A DNA stretch of 64,000 nucleotides from Carboxylicivirga mesophila (GTDB taxonomy: Bacteria > Bacteroidota > Bacteroidia > Bacteroidales > Marinilabiliaceae), in NCBI RefSeq assembly GCF_018271975.1, contig NZ_JAGUCN010000001.1, forward strand, positions 62,001 to 126,000. Direction: 5' to 3'. Positions within the stretch are counted from its first letter, which is position 1, and every line of letters starts with the position of its first letter. Below, one piece after another: positions 1 to 6,521 of the stretch. The translations under genes were made by a program, and so were the position numbers. The notes beneath the pieces were generated by a model that did not search any database, was not told the origin of the DNA, and was given only the letters and a program-made list of their open reading frames with translations.

Positions 1-272
1 TGAGTAGGAGGCATACTATGCCCAATGCTTTCATATTCATGCGTGTAGATTTTGTGCAATGATAGTTAAAATGTGAGAATCTGCCATGGTATGCACATTG
101 AGAGTTAGTTATGTTAATCTATATATTTAAATTAATCAGGTGTATTTGTTCATTAGTCATAATAAATCAACCGTTAGTCAAGCAAATGGTATTTTTCCCT
201 TCAAAAAGGTGTTACGTTTCTGGTTTTCTGCAATTAACTAATAGAGGCCTATGTTTTATCAATTTTTTTGTC

Positions 273-620
273 ATGAAACTATTTGAAGAAGTTGAAATGC
301 TCAAAAGAATGTTTGAGTTAATTCATAAAAGACAAACCGGTAATTCAAGCACTTTTCATAAAAAGCTTGGAATATCAAGAAGTAAACTCTATAACCTGAT
401 TGATGATTTAAAGGAAAAAGGAATTGAAGTTGAGTATGATAAGAAAATAAAATCTTTCTATTTAAAAGAGGATATATGTGTTAAGGTTGATGAGCCAATT
501 CAAATTATTGATAAAGAGGAACTAGAAAAAATTAATGGTGGTACTTTATGTTATTCCATTTTTTTGGACAAACCCATGGCTATATTTGACGCTGCCAAAA
601 CACTTAGCCTTAACTTATGA
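273..620 (+). CDS. HTH protein with C-terminal double-glycine leader motif (copy 1)
   Basis: A 115-residue protein. An N-terminal winged-HTH-like segment (about residues 8-65, core FHKKLGISRSKLYNLIDDL) indicates DNA binding. A short linker then leads to DKEELEKINGG (80-90), which matches the ELxxKELxxxNGG leader of the precursor peptides encoded downstream, and the protein ends 25 residues later. I chose ATG 273 because the start then aligns with the 116-residue paralogue at 4851; the open frame extends upstream to 111, but that part reads as low-complexity non-coding sequence. The stop overlaps the HlyD start (ATGA), so the two are translationally coupled. Seen: HTH-like pattern and GG motif. 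Inferred: a local regulator that may also be a substrate of the adjacent C39 peptidase. I do not know a named family with this architecture. Confidence 0.75.
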   Translation: MKLFEEVEMLKRMFELIHKRQTGNSSTFHKKLGISRSKLYNLIDDLKEKGIEVEYDKKIKSFYLKEDICVKVDEPIQIIDKEELEKINGGTLCYSIFLDKPMAIFDAAKTLSLNL

Positions 621-1762
621 AGCAAATTTTTCCGCCTGAAATTGCTGTGCATTCGACCGAAGCACATTTTCAAAAGCATAGTCAACAATTTGTATGGATT
701 TATGTATTTTCCTTAATCTTGATAATTATTTCGATAATTGTCCTGCCTTTCATTCATGTTGAACTTACTACTCAGGGTAGGGGGGTAATAAGAACACCTG
801 TTGAGAATAGTCAGATTCAAAGTTCATTTGCTGGTCAGATAATAAAATGTGAACTAAATGAAGGTGAGCAAGTGTTTGTGGGTGATACCCTGGTGGTTTT
901 GCGTGCTGATGACATATTGGAGCAGGTTGAGTTAGCAAGAGAGCAGCTGGATGAAAAAAAGCGTTTTGTTGATGACCTTAGCCTGTTACTAAAAGGTATT
1001 AACAAACCCAAAACAAATAGGTACTGTCTGGAAGCTACCCAATATCAGGCCAGGCTGAATGAGTTATCTATAAAAGGTAATATTCTTAAAAAAGAGTATG
1101 AAATTGCTAAGTCGCTGTACCATGATAATGTTACACCTGAGATGGAATACCTGCAGAAGAAGAGCAATTACGATGCAGCAGTTTCTCAGCTTGAGGTATA
1201 TCAGCGCCAATCACTAAATAACTGGCAGGTTGAGAAAACAAAACTGTTACAAGAATGCACTAGTCTAAGTTCTTCAATAAACCGGCTTAAAAAGGAATGT
1301 GAGCAATATATCATTACAGCTCCAATTGCAGGAACCATATCAGCTCCGGCAGGCGTGCAGGTAGGTAGTTTTATTACACCAGGCCAAGCTCTGGCAACTA
1401 TCTCGCCAAATGAGCACTTGATTGCAGAGTGTTATATCCATCCCAAGGATATTGGTTTTATAAAACAGGGGCAGGAGGTGCGATTACAGCTGGATGCTTA
1501 TAACTATAACCAATGGGGGTTGCTAATAGGTGAAGTTAGTGCTGTTGCTGATGATATAGTAGTAATTAATAATCAGCCGGTGTTTAAGGTAAGAGCTACT
1601 ATACCGGCTAATTACCTGGAATTAAAATCAGGACATAAAGGCCATTTGATGAAAGGAATGACCCTTACAGGGCGCTTTGTCTTGACCAATCGTACGCTTT
1701 ACCAATTATTGTTTGATAAAGTTGATGACTGGATGAATCCGAAATTAGTGAAAAGTGAATGA
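617..1762 (+). CDS. HlyD-family secretion adaptor (membrane fusion protein)
   Basis: A 381-residue periplasmic adaptor expected to link the inner-membrane C39-peptidase ABC transporter to an outer-membrane channel in type I-like export. A short cytoplasmic N-terminus is followed by one transmembrane helix (about 25-46), a biotinyl-lipoyl-like half (AGQIIKCELNEGEQVFVGD, about 70-90), a long helical coiled-coil hairpin (about 100-220), the second lipoyl half (TAPIAGTISAPAGVQVG) and a beta-barrel domain. It starts inside the stop codon of the HTH gene. Its last codons (LVKSE) and stop lie in the GTGAA-rich tract that begins the four-helix-bundle cassette, so the native C-terminus may have been altered by that insertion. 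The outer-membrane partner is not in the window. Confidence 0.9.
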   Translation: MKQIFPPEIAVHSTEAHFQKHSQQFVWIYVFSLILIIISIIVLPFIHVELTTQGRGVIRTPVENSQIQSSFAGQIIKCELNEGEQVFVGDTLVVLRADDILEQVELAREQLDEKKRFVDDLSLLLKGINKPKTNRYCLEATQYQARLNELSIKGNILKKEYEIAKSLYHDNVTPEMEYLQKKSNYDAAVSQLEVYQRQSLNNWQVEKTKLLQECTSLSSSINRLKKECEQYIITAPIAGTISAPAGVQVGSFITPGQALATISPNEHLIAECYIHPKDIGFIKQGQEVRLQLDAYNYNQWGLLIGEVSAVADDIVVINNQPVFKVRATIPANYLELKSGHKGHLMKGMTLTGRFVLTNRTLYQLLFDKVDDWMNPKLVKSE

Positions 1763-1799
1763 CTAATAGTGAAAAGCTAAAAATGTATAGTAAGTAGAA
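1745..1799. repeat. Left GTGAA-rich flank of four-helix-bundle cassette 1
   Basis: A purine-rich tract with repeated words (AGTGAAAAGTGAAT, AATAGTGAAAAG) that starts inside the last codons of the HlyD gene and runs to the start of the four-helix-bundle gene. It is an imperfect inverted counterpart of the TTCAC-rich tract at 2160-2218; for example AAGTGAAT (1753-1760) is complementary to ATTCACTT (2183-2190). It supplies the 3' end and stop codon of the upstream gene. Confidence 0.6.
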
Positions 1800-2159
1800 A
1801 TGAAAAAGAACAGTCCATTGCGAGATAAGAGTTACCTGTTTGCAATTAAAATTGTTGAATTGACACGGGAACTGCAAAATATGAAAGAGTTTGTCTTAAG
1901 TAGACAGGTACTTAGAAGTGGGACATCTGTAGGTGCATTGATTCGTGAGGCTGAATTTGCTCAAAGCAAGGCTGATTTTATCCACAAGATGAGCATCTCA
2001 CTCAAAGAAGCTAACGAAACCGATTATTGGCTGAATCTATTGTTTGATACTGATTACTTGGCAGAAATCAAGTTTGATCAGCTCAGTAAACAGTGCAATG
2101 AGTTAATAGCCATGCTGGTCTCAACTATCAAAACTACCAAAGCTAACCTAAACTCATAA
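1800..2159 (+). CDS. Four-helix-bundle protein (23S rRNA IVS-protein family), copy 1
   Basis: A 119-residue all-helical protein of the family first noticed in 23S rRNA intervening sequences and related to the Avd accessory protein of diversity-generating retroelements. The core GALIREAEFAQSKADFIHKMS and the motif KEANETDYWLNLL are typical. It is about 77% identical by manual alignment to the copy at 4433 (92 of 119 positions). It interrupts an otherwise coherent secretion operon between the adaptor and the transporter and is bracketed by inverted low-complexity tracts. No reverse transcriptase, template or variable repeat, or rRNA is nearby, so neither a DGR nor an rRNA role applies here. The molecular function of such stand-alone members is unknown to me. 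Confidence 0.9.
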   Translation: MKKNSPLRDKSYLFAIKIVELTRELQNMKEFVLSRQVLRSGTSVGALIREAEFAQSKADFIHKMSISLKEANETDYWLNLLFDTDYLAEIKFDQLSKQCNELIAMLVSTIKTTKANLNS

Positions 2160-2218
2160 CTATTCACTCTTAGTTCTTAACTATTCACTTATGGTTCATC
2201 ACTCTTAGTTCTTAACTT
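2160..2218. repeat. Right TTCAC-rich flank of cassette 1 with a 19-bp direct repeat
   Basis: A pyrimidine-rich tract between the four-helix-bundle stop and the transporter ATG. It contains a perfect 19-bp direct repeat (core CACTCTTAGTTCTTAACT) at 2164-2182 and 2199-2217. The second copy ends one base before the transporter start codon, so the native 5' leader of the transporter gene has been replaced or displaced. In reverse complement it carries the same AGTGAATAGT words as the left flank. Confidence 0.6.
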
Positions 2219-4387
2219 ATGAAAATTAAGCAACGCGATATAACCGATTGTGGTGCAGCCTGTCTGGCATCCATCGCATCACATTATAAATTGAAACTAC
2301 CGGTTTCCAGAATACGTCAATTGGCAGGTACCGATAAGAAGGGCACTAATGTGCTTGGCTTGATTAAAGCGGCTGAAAAATTGGGTTTTACTGCCAAGGG
2401 GGTTAAAGGTGGTATTGATGCATTACCCAAAATACCGCTACCCGCTATTGCGCATGTTATCGTAAAAGAAGTGTTGCAGCATTATGTGGTTATTTATAAA
2501 GTAAGTGCAACGCATGTGGAGTATATGGATCCCGGTGACGGGCAGATGCACAAAGTCATGCTTGCTGAATTTGAGAAGCAATGGACCGGTGTGTTGGTTT
2601 TGTTTGCACCCAATGATGACTTTGTGTCCCGCAATGAGAAGGTGTCCAACTTCAGGCGCTTTGTCTTTTTGTTACAGCCACATAAAAGTATGCTTCTTCA
2701 GGCTTTGGTGGGAGCTATTTTATATACCATACTGGGACTGTCAACATCCATCTATATTCAAAAGATAACCGATTATGTATTGGTGGATGGGAATACCAAG
2801 CTACTCAATCTATTAAGTGTGGGCATGTTGGTGATTCTATTGTTTCAAATCTTTATTGGAGCTGCCAAAACTATTCTGATGTTACGAACCGGCCAGCTGA
2901 TTGATGCGCGCCTGATATTGGGGTACTATAAACACTTGCTGCGTTTGCCACAGCGTTTTTTTGATACGATGCGGGTTGGAGAGATTATTTCGCGCATTAA
3001 TGATGCGGTCAAAATCCGGGCGTTTATCAATGATACGGCTGTTAGTTTGTTAGTGAATGTGTTTATCGTACTGTTCTCGTTTGGCTTGATGTTTATCTAT
3101 AGTTGGAAACTGGCCTTGATTATGGCTGTGGTGATTCCCCTTTATGCGCTGACCTATTTTATTACCAACAGACTCAACAAAAAACAGGAACGCAAAGTAA
3201 TGGAGCATGCCGCTGAGCTGGAAAGCCAATTGGTGGAATCGCTCAATTCGGTGCGTACCATCAAGCAGTTTGGACTGGAAGATTTTACCAATGTAAAAAC
3301 CGAGGTGCGTTTTATTACCTTGTTAAAAACGGTTTACAAGTCGGGACTTAACTCCATCTTTTCCGGTAACTCATCGGAGTTTCTAAGCCGGGTATTTACC
3401 ATTATTTTGCTTTGGGTCGGTTCCTATTTTGTCATCGACCAAAGTATTACCCCTGGCGAACTGCTGTCGTTTTATGCCATTATAGGCTATTTTACCTCGC
3501 CCGCCGCCGGTTTGATAGGGATGAACAAAACAGTGCAGAATGCCCTGATTGCTGCTGACCGCTTGTTTGAAATTATGGATCTGGAACGGGAGTCGGAAGA
3601 GAATAAAATAGACCTACGTAAGGAGCTTTTGGGAGATATAAACTTTGAAAATGTGTCGTTTAGCTATGGCACGCGGGTGGATGTATTTGAAGATTTCAGT
3701 CTTACCATTCCTAAAGGCCGGTTAACAGCCATTATTGGCGAGAGTGGATCGGGTAAAACCACGCTTGCAGCCCTTATTCAGAAACTTTACCCGCTCAACA
3801 AGGGAAGCATCTCCATTGGGCAGCACAACATTAATTATTTTAGTAACGACAGCCTGCGACAGCTGGTGGCCAGTGTGCCTCAAAAGCTCGATTTGTTTGC
3901 GGGCAATGTGGTGGAAAACATTGCAGTGGGTGAGTTTAATCCGGATATGGAACGGGTACTGGAGGTGTGTAACCAGCTTGGGATTCTGAAGTTTATCGAA
4001 GGCTTACCCAATGGCTTTAATACCTATCTGGGCGAGAACGGTGCCAGCCTCAGTGGCGGGCAAAAGCAACGCCTGGCCATAGCCCGTGCCTTGTACCGCC
4101 ATCCGGAGGTGCTGATACTGGATGAAGCCACTTCGTCGCTCGACTCCGAATCGGAAAGCCATGTGCAGGCAGCTATCGATGTTCTGAAACAGCAAGGTAA
4201 AACCATAGTAGTGATTGCCCACCGCCTCAGTACGGTGATGAATGCCGATAAAATAGTGGTGCTGGAGGGTGGTCGTTTGATGGAAGAGGGCACCCATTAT
4301 CAACTGTTTGAGCAGAAAGGGAAATACTATAAGATGTGGGAGAAGCAGATGCCACAAATAAGTGAAGAGTTTAGAGTGAATACCTAA
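2219..4387 (+). CDS. Peptidase-containing ABC transporter (PCAT), C39 family
   Basis: A 722-residue exporter that cuts double-glycine leaders and pumps the released peptide across the inner membrane. The N-terminal C39 peptidase domain (1 to about 130) shows Cys11 in ITDCGAAC, His88 in QHYVVI and Asp104 in YMDPGDG. A six-helix ABC transmembrane domain spans about 155-440. The nucleotide-binding domain has Walker A GESGSGKTT (about 506), signature LSGGQKQR, Walker B VLILDEATSSLD and the H-loop VIAHRLS. All catalytic positions are intact. Its likely substrates are the three precursors at 5320, 6078 and 6294, and possibly the C-terminal segments of the two HTH proteins (inference). Its last codons (SEEFRVNT) lie in the GTGAA-rich left flank of the second four-helix-bundle cassette. 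Confidence 0.96.
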   Translation: MKIKQRDITDCGAACLASIASHYKLKLPVSRIRQLAGTDKKGTNVLGLIKAAEKLGFTAKGVKGGIDALPKIPLPAIAHVIVKEVLQHYVVIYKVSATHVEYMDPGDGQMHKVMLAEFEKQWTGVLVLFAPNDDFVSRNEKVSNFRRFVFLLQPHKSMLLQALVGAILYTILGLSTSIYIQKITDYVLVDGNTKLLNLLSVGMLVILLFQIFIGAAKTILMLRTGQLIDARLILGYYKHLLRLPQRFFDTMRVGEIISRINDAVKIRAFINDTAVSLLVNVFIVLFSFGLMFIYSWKLALIMAVVIPLYALTYFITNRLNKKQERKVMEHAAELESQLVESLNSVRTIKQFGLEDFTNVKTEVRFITLLKTVYKSGLNSIFSGNSSEFLSRVFTIILLWVGSYFVIDQSITPGELLSFYAIIGYFTSPAAGLIGMNKTVQNALIAADRLFEIMDLERESEENKIDLRKELLGDINFENVSFSYGTRVDVFEDFSLTIPKGRLTAIIGESGSGKTTLAALIQKLYPLNKGSISIGQHNINYFSNDSLRQLVASVPQKLDLFAGNVVENIAVGEFNPDMERVLEVCNQLGILKFIEGLPNGFNTYLGENGASLSGGQKQRLAIARALYRHPEVLILDEATSSLDSESESHVQAAIDVLKQQGKTIVVIAHRLSTVMNADKIVVLEGGRLMEEGTHYQLFEQKGKYYKMWEKQMPQISEEFRVNT

Positions 4388-4432
4388 TAATGAAAAGTGA
4401 AAAGGTTGTAGTGAATAATGAAGAATTGTTTT
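4362..4432. repeat. Left flank of four-helix-bundle cassette 2
   Basis: GTGAA/GTGAATAATGAA-type words beginning in the last codons of the transporter gene. AAAAGTGAAAAG at 4393-4404 is a perfect 12-bp inverted repeat of CTTTTCACTTTT at 4814-4825 on the other side of the gene. Confidence 0.6.
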
Positions 4433-4792
4433 ATGAGAAAGAATAGTCCATTAAGAGATAATAGTTACCATTTTGCGATACAAATTGTTGAATTGGTAAG
4501 TCAACTCCAAAATTTGAAAGAGTTTGTTTTACGTCGTCAGATTTTGAAAAGTGGAACAGCTTTAGGTGCCTTAATCCGCGAAGCTGAATTTGCACAAAGC
4601 AAGGCAGATTTTATTCACAAGATGAGTATTGCACTTAAAGAAGCTAATGAAACTGATTATTGGCTCAACCTATTATTTGATAGCGGTTATATTGTCCAAA
4701 ACAAGTTTGATGATCTAATAAAACAGTGCAGTGAGCTAATTGCAATGTTGATTTCCACAGTAAAAACAACTAAGGCATCACTCAGATCATAG
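4433..4792 (+). CDS. Four-helix-bundle protein, copy 2
   Basis: A 119-residue paralogue of the protein at 1800, identical in length and with the same core GALIREAEFAQSKADFIHKMS. ATG 4433 is chosen because MRKNSPLRD aligns with MKKNSPLRD of copy 1; an in-frame ATG at 4418 would only add residues encoded by the flanking repeat. It sits between the transporter and the second HTH gene, again bracketed by inverted GTGAA/TTCAC tracts. The protein divergence (about 23%) argues against a very recent tandem duplication. The cassettes either entered independently or have diverged since copying. Function unknown. Confidence 0.9.
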   Translation: MRKNSPLRDNSYHFAIQIVELVSQLQNLKEFVLRRQILKSGTALGALIREAEFAQSKADFIHKMSIALKEANETDYWLNLLFDSGYIVQNKFDDLIKQCSELIAMLISTVKTTKASLRS

Positions 4793-4850
4793 CCTTTTAC
4801 CATTAACCTATTACTTTTCACTTTTAACTATTAAATCTTAATTCTTATAT
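4793..4850. repeat. Right flank of four-helix-bundle cassette 2
   Basis: A TTTTCACTTTTAACTATTAAAT-type tract filling the whole gap between the four-helix-bundle stop and the ATG of the next HTH gene. CTTTTCACTTTT (4814-4825) is inverted relative to 4393-4404. The layout (repeat running to the next start codon) is the same as at cassette 1. Confidence 0.55.
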
Positions 4851-5201
4851 ATGGCAAAACTAACCAAGACGATTGAACTAATGGAGCGCATTGATAGGCT
4901 CATTAAACGAAATGCAACCGGGACACCCAATGAACTGGCCGAAAGACTGAATATATCAAAAGCATCGCTGTACAGGGTGATTGATGTAATGAAAGAATTT
5001 GGTGCACCCATTGAGTATTGTATTGTAAAGCAAAGCTTTGTTTATACAAGGAATGTGGCTTTTTATTGTGGTTTCTACGCTGATGAGCTGAAAGCACAAG
5101 AACTGCAGGCTTTAAATGGGGGCTTCGCCACACTTGAAAAATTAACAAATATTAACAGGAAATTATTCTCAGTCTCAAAAAATGAGACTGGCATATTTTA
5201 A
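4851..5201 (+). CDS. HTH protein with C-terminal double-glycine leader motif (copy 2)
   Basis: A 116-residue paralogue of the protein at 273. It has an N-terminal HTH (about 8-55, core ELAERLNISKASLYRVIDVMKEF), then ADELKAQELQALNGG (77-91), which fits the ELxxxELxxxNGG leader pattern, and a tail of 25 residues ending ETGIF. The tail length equals that of copy 1 although the tail sequences differ. The gene lies directly upstream of the first precursor gene, the expected place for a regulator of peptide production. Its last codons contain an 8-bp-stem hairpin (5170-5190), and a 16-bp palindrome follows at 5209-5224. Seen: HTH and GG motif. Inferred: regulation of the peptide genes. Processing by the C39 peptidase is a hypothesis. 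Confidence 0.75.
   Translation: MAKLTKTIELMERIDRLIKRNATGTPNELAERLNISKASLYRVIDVMKEFGAPIEYCIVKQSFVYTRNVAFYCGFYADELKAQELQALNGGFATLEKLTNINRKLFSVSKNETGIF
5170..5190. promoter_or_regulatory. Hairpin at the 3' end of the HTH gene
   Basis: CAGTCTCA / TGAGACTG form an 8-bp stem around a five-A loop, within the last codons of the HTH gene. No strong U-tract follows, so it is more likely an attenuating or mRNA-protecting structure than a classical terminator. Confidence 0.4.
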
Positions 5202-5208
5202 CATTGCA

Positions 5209-5224
5209 TTTGTAACGTTACAAA
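5209..5224. promoter_or_regulatory. Perfect 16-bp palindrome upstream of the first precursor
   Basis: TTTGTAACGTTACAAA is a perfect dyad 8 bp after the HTH stop and about 95 bp before the first precursor ATG. Its size and place suit an operator for a dimeric regulator, possibly one of the two HTH proteins (inference). It does not occur upstream of the second precursor, where only a looser TTTGTAATTTGTACA is seen at 5972-5986. Confidence 0.35.
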
Positions 5225-5231
5225 ATACCCC

Positions 5232-5352
5232 GATGGACGTCCTTGCAAAACAGTTCCACCGGGGCGCTGGCCACAGCCAGCACAAAATTAATTATTTTAT
5301 AAACTTAAATTTTGTGATAATGAAAAATTTAAATGAATTAGGCGTTCAGGAG
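5232..5352. repeat. 121-bp direct repeat, copy 1 (leader and promoter region of precursor 1)
   Basis: Identical to 5990-6110 except for one base (T5318 versus A6076). It spans the untranslated leader and the first 11 codons of the precursor. It contains GGACGTCC (palindrome), CTGGC-caca-GCCAG (short hairpin) and CACAAAATT/AATTTTGTG arms just before the ATG. The near-perfect identity shows recent duplication or gene conversion. Confidence 0.9.
5281..5316. promoter_or_regulatory. Inverted repeat directly before the precursor 1 start codon
   Basis: CACAAAATT (5281-5289) and AATTTTGTG (5308-5316) are perfect 9-bp inverted arms around an 18-nt AT-rich loop, ending 3 nt before the ATG. The same arms occur at 6039-6047 and 6066-6074 before precursor 2. 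It could be an operator or a 5'UTR hairpin controlling translation. Confidence 0.4.
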
Positions 5353-5541
5353 ATGAGTAAAAAAGAAATGAAAACCATTAATGCAGGTGGATTATCTGAC
5401 TTATTTACAGTAGTAGGTGTTCCTTTAGCAGGAGTAGGAGTTGCGGTTGGAATCGCAACAGGAGGAGTTGGATTTGCACTAGTTGGTGCTGCTTTTGCTG
5501 CAGGAGCCCTAATTTCATGGGCGAACGATGTTGGTAGGTAA
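5320..5541 (+). CDS. Double-glycine precursor peptide 1 (bacteriocin-like)
   Basis: A 73-residue precursor. The leader (1-24) begins MKNLNELGVQEMSKKEMK and ends in NAGG, the double-glycine cut site for a C39 peptidase. It is of the type found in GG-Bacteroidales natural product precursors. The 49-residue core is hydrophobic, Gly/Ala-rich and Cys-free, with several GxxxG-like spacings (GVGVAVGIATGG), as in membrane-active class II bacteriocins. ATG 5320 is chosen because the leader then matches precursors 2 and 3; the frame is open upstream but that part is the repeated non-coding leader. No lanthionine synthetase or radical SAM enzyme is nearby, so an unmodified peptide is expected (inference). 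Confidence 0.88.
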   Translation: MKNLNELGVQEMSKKEMKTINAGGLSDLFTVVGVPLAGVGVAVGIATGGVGFALVGAAFAAGALISWANDVGR

Positions 5542-5550
5542 TTATAACTC

Positions 5551-5586
5551 ATTGGTATCTGTGGGTGCCAAAACACAGATACCAAT
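5551..5586 (+). promoter_or_regulatory. 13-bp stem-loop after precursor 1
   Basis: ATTGGTATCTGTG (5551-5563) and CACAGATACCAAT (5574-5586) form a perfect 13-bp stem with a 10-nt loop between the precursor stop and the next membrane-protein gene (14 nt before its ATG). There is no U-tract, so it probably stabilises the precursor mRNA end or limits read-through rather than ending transcription outright. Confidence 0.6.
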
Positions 5587-5599
5587 AAACCTATATATT

Positions 5600-5893
5600 A
5601 TGTTAAAATACATTTTTATTAGTTTTATCATTACGCTTGGTGGATTAAGTCTAATTTCTTTGGATTTCGGTTATTTAATTGTTGCAATAATATTGTATAT
5701 CATCACATTCAACTTGTACTGTTTAAATAATAAGAGTATCCATTGGCAATTTAGTATCCTTGCTATGTTCTTATTCACCATAAGTGTAGTTAATATCTTA
5801 AATAACCTTAGTTTTCTGATGCTAATTGAGGTAATTGGAACTTTCGCTATACTTTTTTATTCAATGCTTAAGCAAATAAAAAGCACTAATTAA
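5600..5893 (+). CDS. Small multi-span membrane protein, immunity candidate
   Basis: A 97-residue, very hydrophobic protein with three to four predicted membrane helices (about 4-40, 50-68, 72-90) and a basic tail (KQIKSTN). ATG 5600 gives a membrane-protein start; the upstream extension would read through the stem-loop. Its place directly after a precursor gene and its small size suggest a self-immunity protein. No family is recognised, so the function is inferred from context only. Confidence 0.7.
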   Translation: MLKYIFISFIITLGGLSLISLDFGYLIVAIILYIITFNLYCLNNKSIHWQFSILAMFLFTISVVNILNNLSFLMLIEVIGTFAILFYSMLKQIKSTN

Positions 5894-5989
5894 AACATTC
5901 GTCCTACTATCATTCATGTTTTATTCGCGTTGATTTATTATGATATTCGGTTATCTCTTCGCTGACACAGTTTTGTAATTTGTACATTA

Positions 5990-6110
5990 GATGGACGTCC
6001 TTGCAAAACAGTTCCACCGGGGCGCTGGCCACAGCCAGCACAAAATTAATTATTTTATAAACTTAAATTTTGTGAAAATGAAAAATTTAAATGAATTAGG
6101 CGTTCAGGAG
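5990..6110. repeat. 121-bp direct repeat, copy 2 (leader and promoter region of precursor 2)
   Basis: Second copy of 5232-5352 with one mismatch, covering the untranslated leader and first 11 codons (MKNLNELGVQE) of precursor 2. Sequence before and after the repeat is unrelated between copies, so the duplicated unit is a regulatory leader plus the N-terminus of the leader peptide. Confidence 0.9.
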
Positions 6111-6287
6111 TTGGATGCTAAAGAAATGAAAAAGACGGATGGAGGAATTATTCCGCTATTAATTGTTGCAGCAGTAGGTTGGGGGACCTTTACATTAAGA
6201 ACTGCAGCAGTTGGCGCTGTCGCTGCTGTAGTTGCTGACAAAGTAGTTGATAATTACGATAAAGGGTATGCAGAAGGTAATAAATAG
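6078..6287 (+). CDS. Double-glycine precursor peptide 2 (bacteriocin-like)
   Basis: A 69-residue precursor. The leader MKNLNELGVQELDAKEMK ends in DGG (21-23), and the core of 46 residues is hydrophobic then charged (DNYDKGYAEGNK). The first 11 residues are identical to precursor 1 because both lie in the 121-bp repeat. It is followed after 6 nt by precursor 3, whose core shares a GYA[EH]G motif near the C-terminus. The pair may form a two-peptide bacteriocin (inference). ATG 6078 chosen by leader alignment. Confidence 0.87.
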   Translation: MKNLNELGVQELDAKEMKKTDGGIIPLLIVAAVGWGTFTLRTAAVGAVAAVVADKVVDNYDKGYAEGNK

Positions 6288-6293
6288 AAAGCT

Positions 6294-6482
6294 ATGAAGA
6301 ATATAGAAATATTACGTGAATTAGATGCCAAAGAACTCAAGGAAACAAATGGAGGTATAACACCATTTGGTGCTGTTTTAACGGTTTTTGGAGTTATCGG
6401 AGCTGTTGAGTATGTTGCATACGGTATTGGATATGCACATGGATGGGTTGATAAGCAAATTGAAAAAATGTCTAACGATTAA
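6294..6482 (+). CDS. Double-glycine precursor peptide 3 (bacteriocin-like)
   Basis: A 62-residue precursor. The leader MKNIEILRELDAKELKETNGG (GG at 20-21) fits the C39 cleavage pattern. The 41-residue core is glycine-rich (VFGVIGAVEYVAYGIGYAHG) and ends in a charged tail. It lies 6 nt after precursor 2 and is surely co-transcribed with it. Like the others it is Cys-free, and no modification enzyme is encoded nearby. Confidence 0.87.
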   Translation: MKNIEILRELDAKELKETNGGITPFGAVLTVFGVIGAVEYVAYGIGYAHGWVDKQIEKMSND

Positions 6483-6488
6483 ATTAAA

Positions 6489-6512
6489 TAGGCTGGTAGC
6501 AATGCCAGCCTA
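6489..6512 (+). promoter_or_regulatory. 8-bp stem-loop after precursor 3
   Basis: TAGGCTGG / CCAGCCTA around an 8-nt loop, directly after the precursor stop and 10 nt before the next ATG. The arrangement is the same as after precursor 1. Confidence 0.5.
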
Positions 6513-6521
6513 AATTGACTT

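Noticed and set aside
111-272. N-terminal extension of the first HTH protein
   Set aside because: The extra 54 residues are not matched in the paralogue at 4851 and read as AT-rich non-coding sequence.
1800-4792. Diversity-generating retroelement suggested by Avd-like four-helix-bundle proteins
   Set aside because: No reverse transcriptase and no template/variable repeat pair with adenine-biased mismatches was found.
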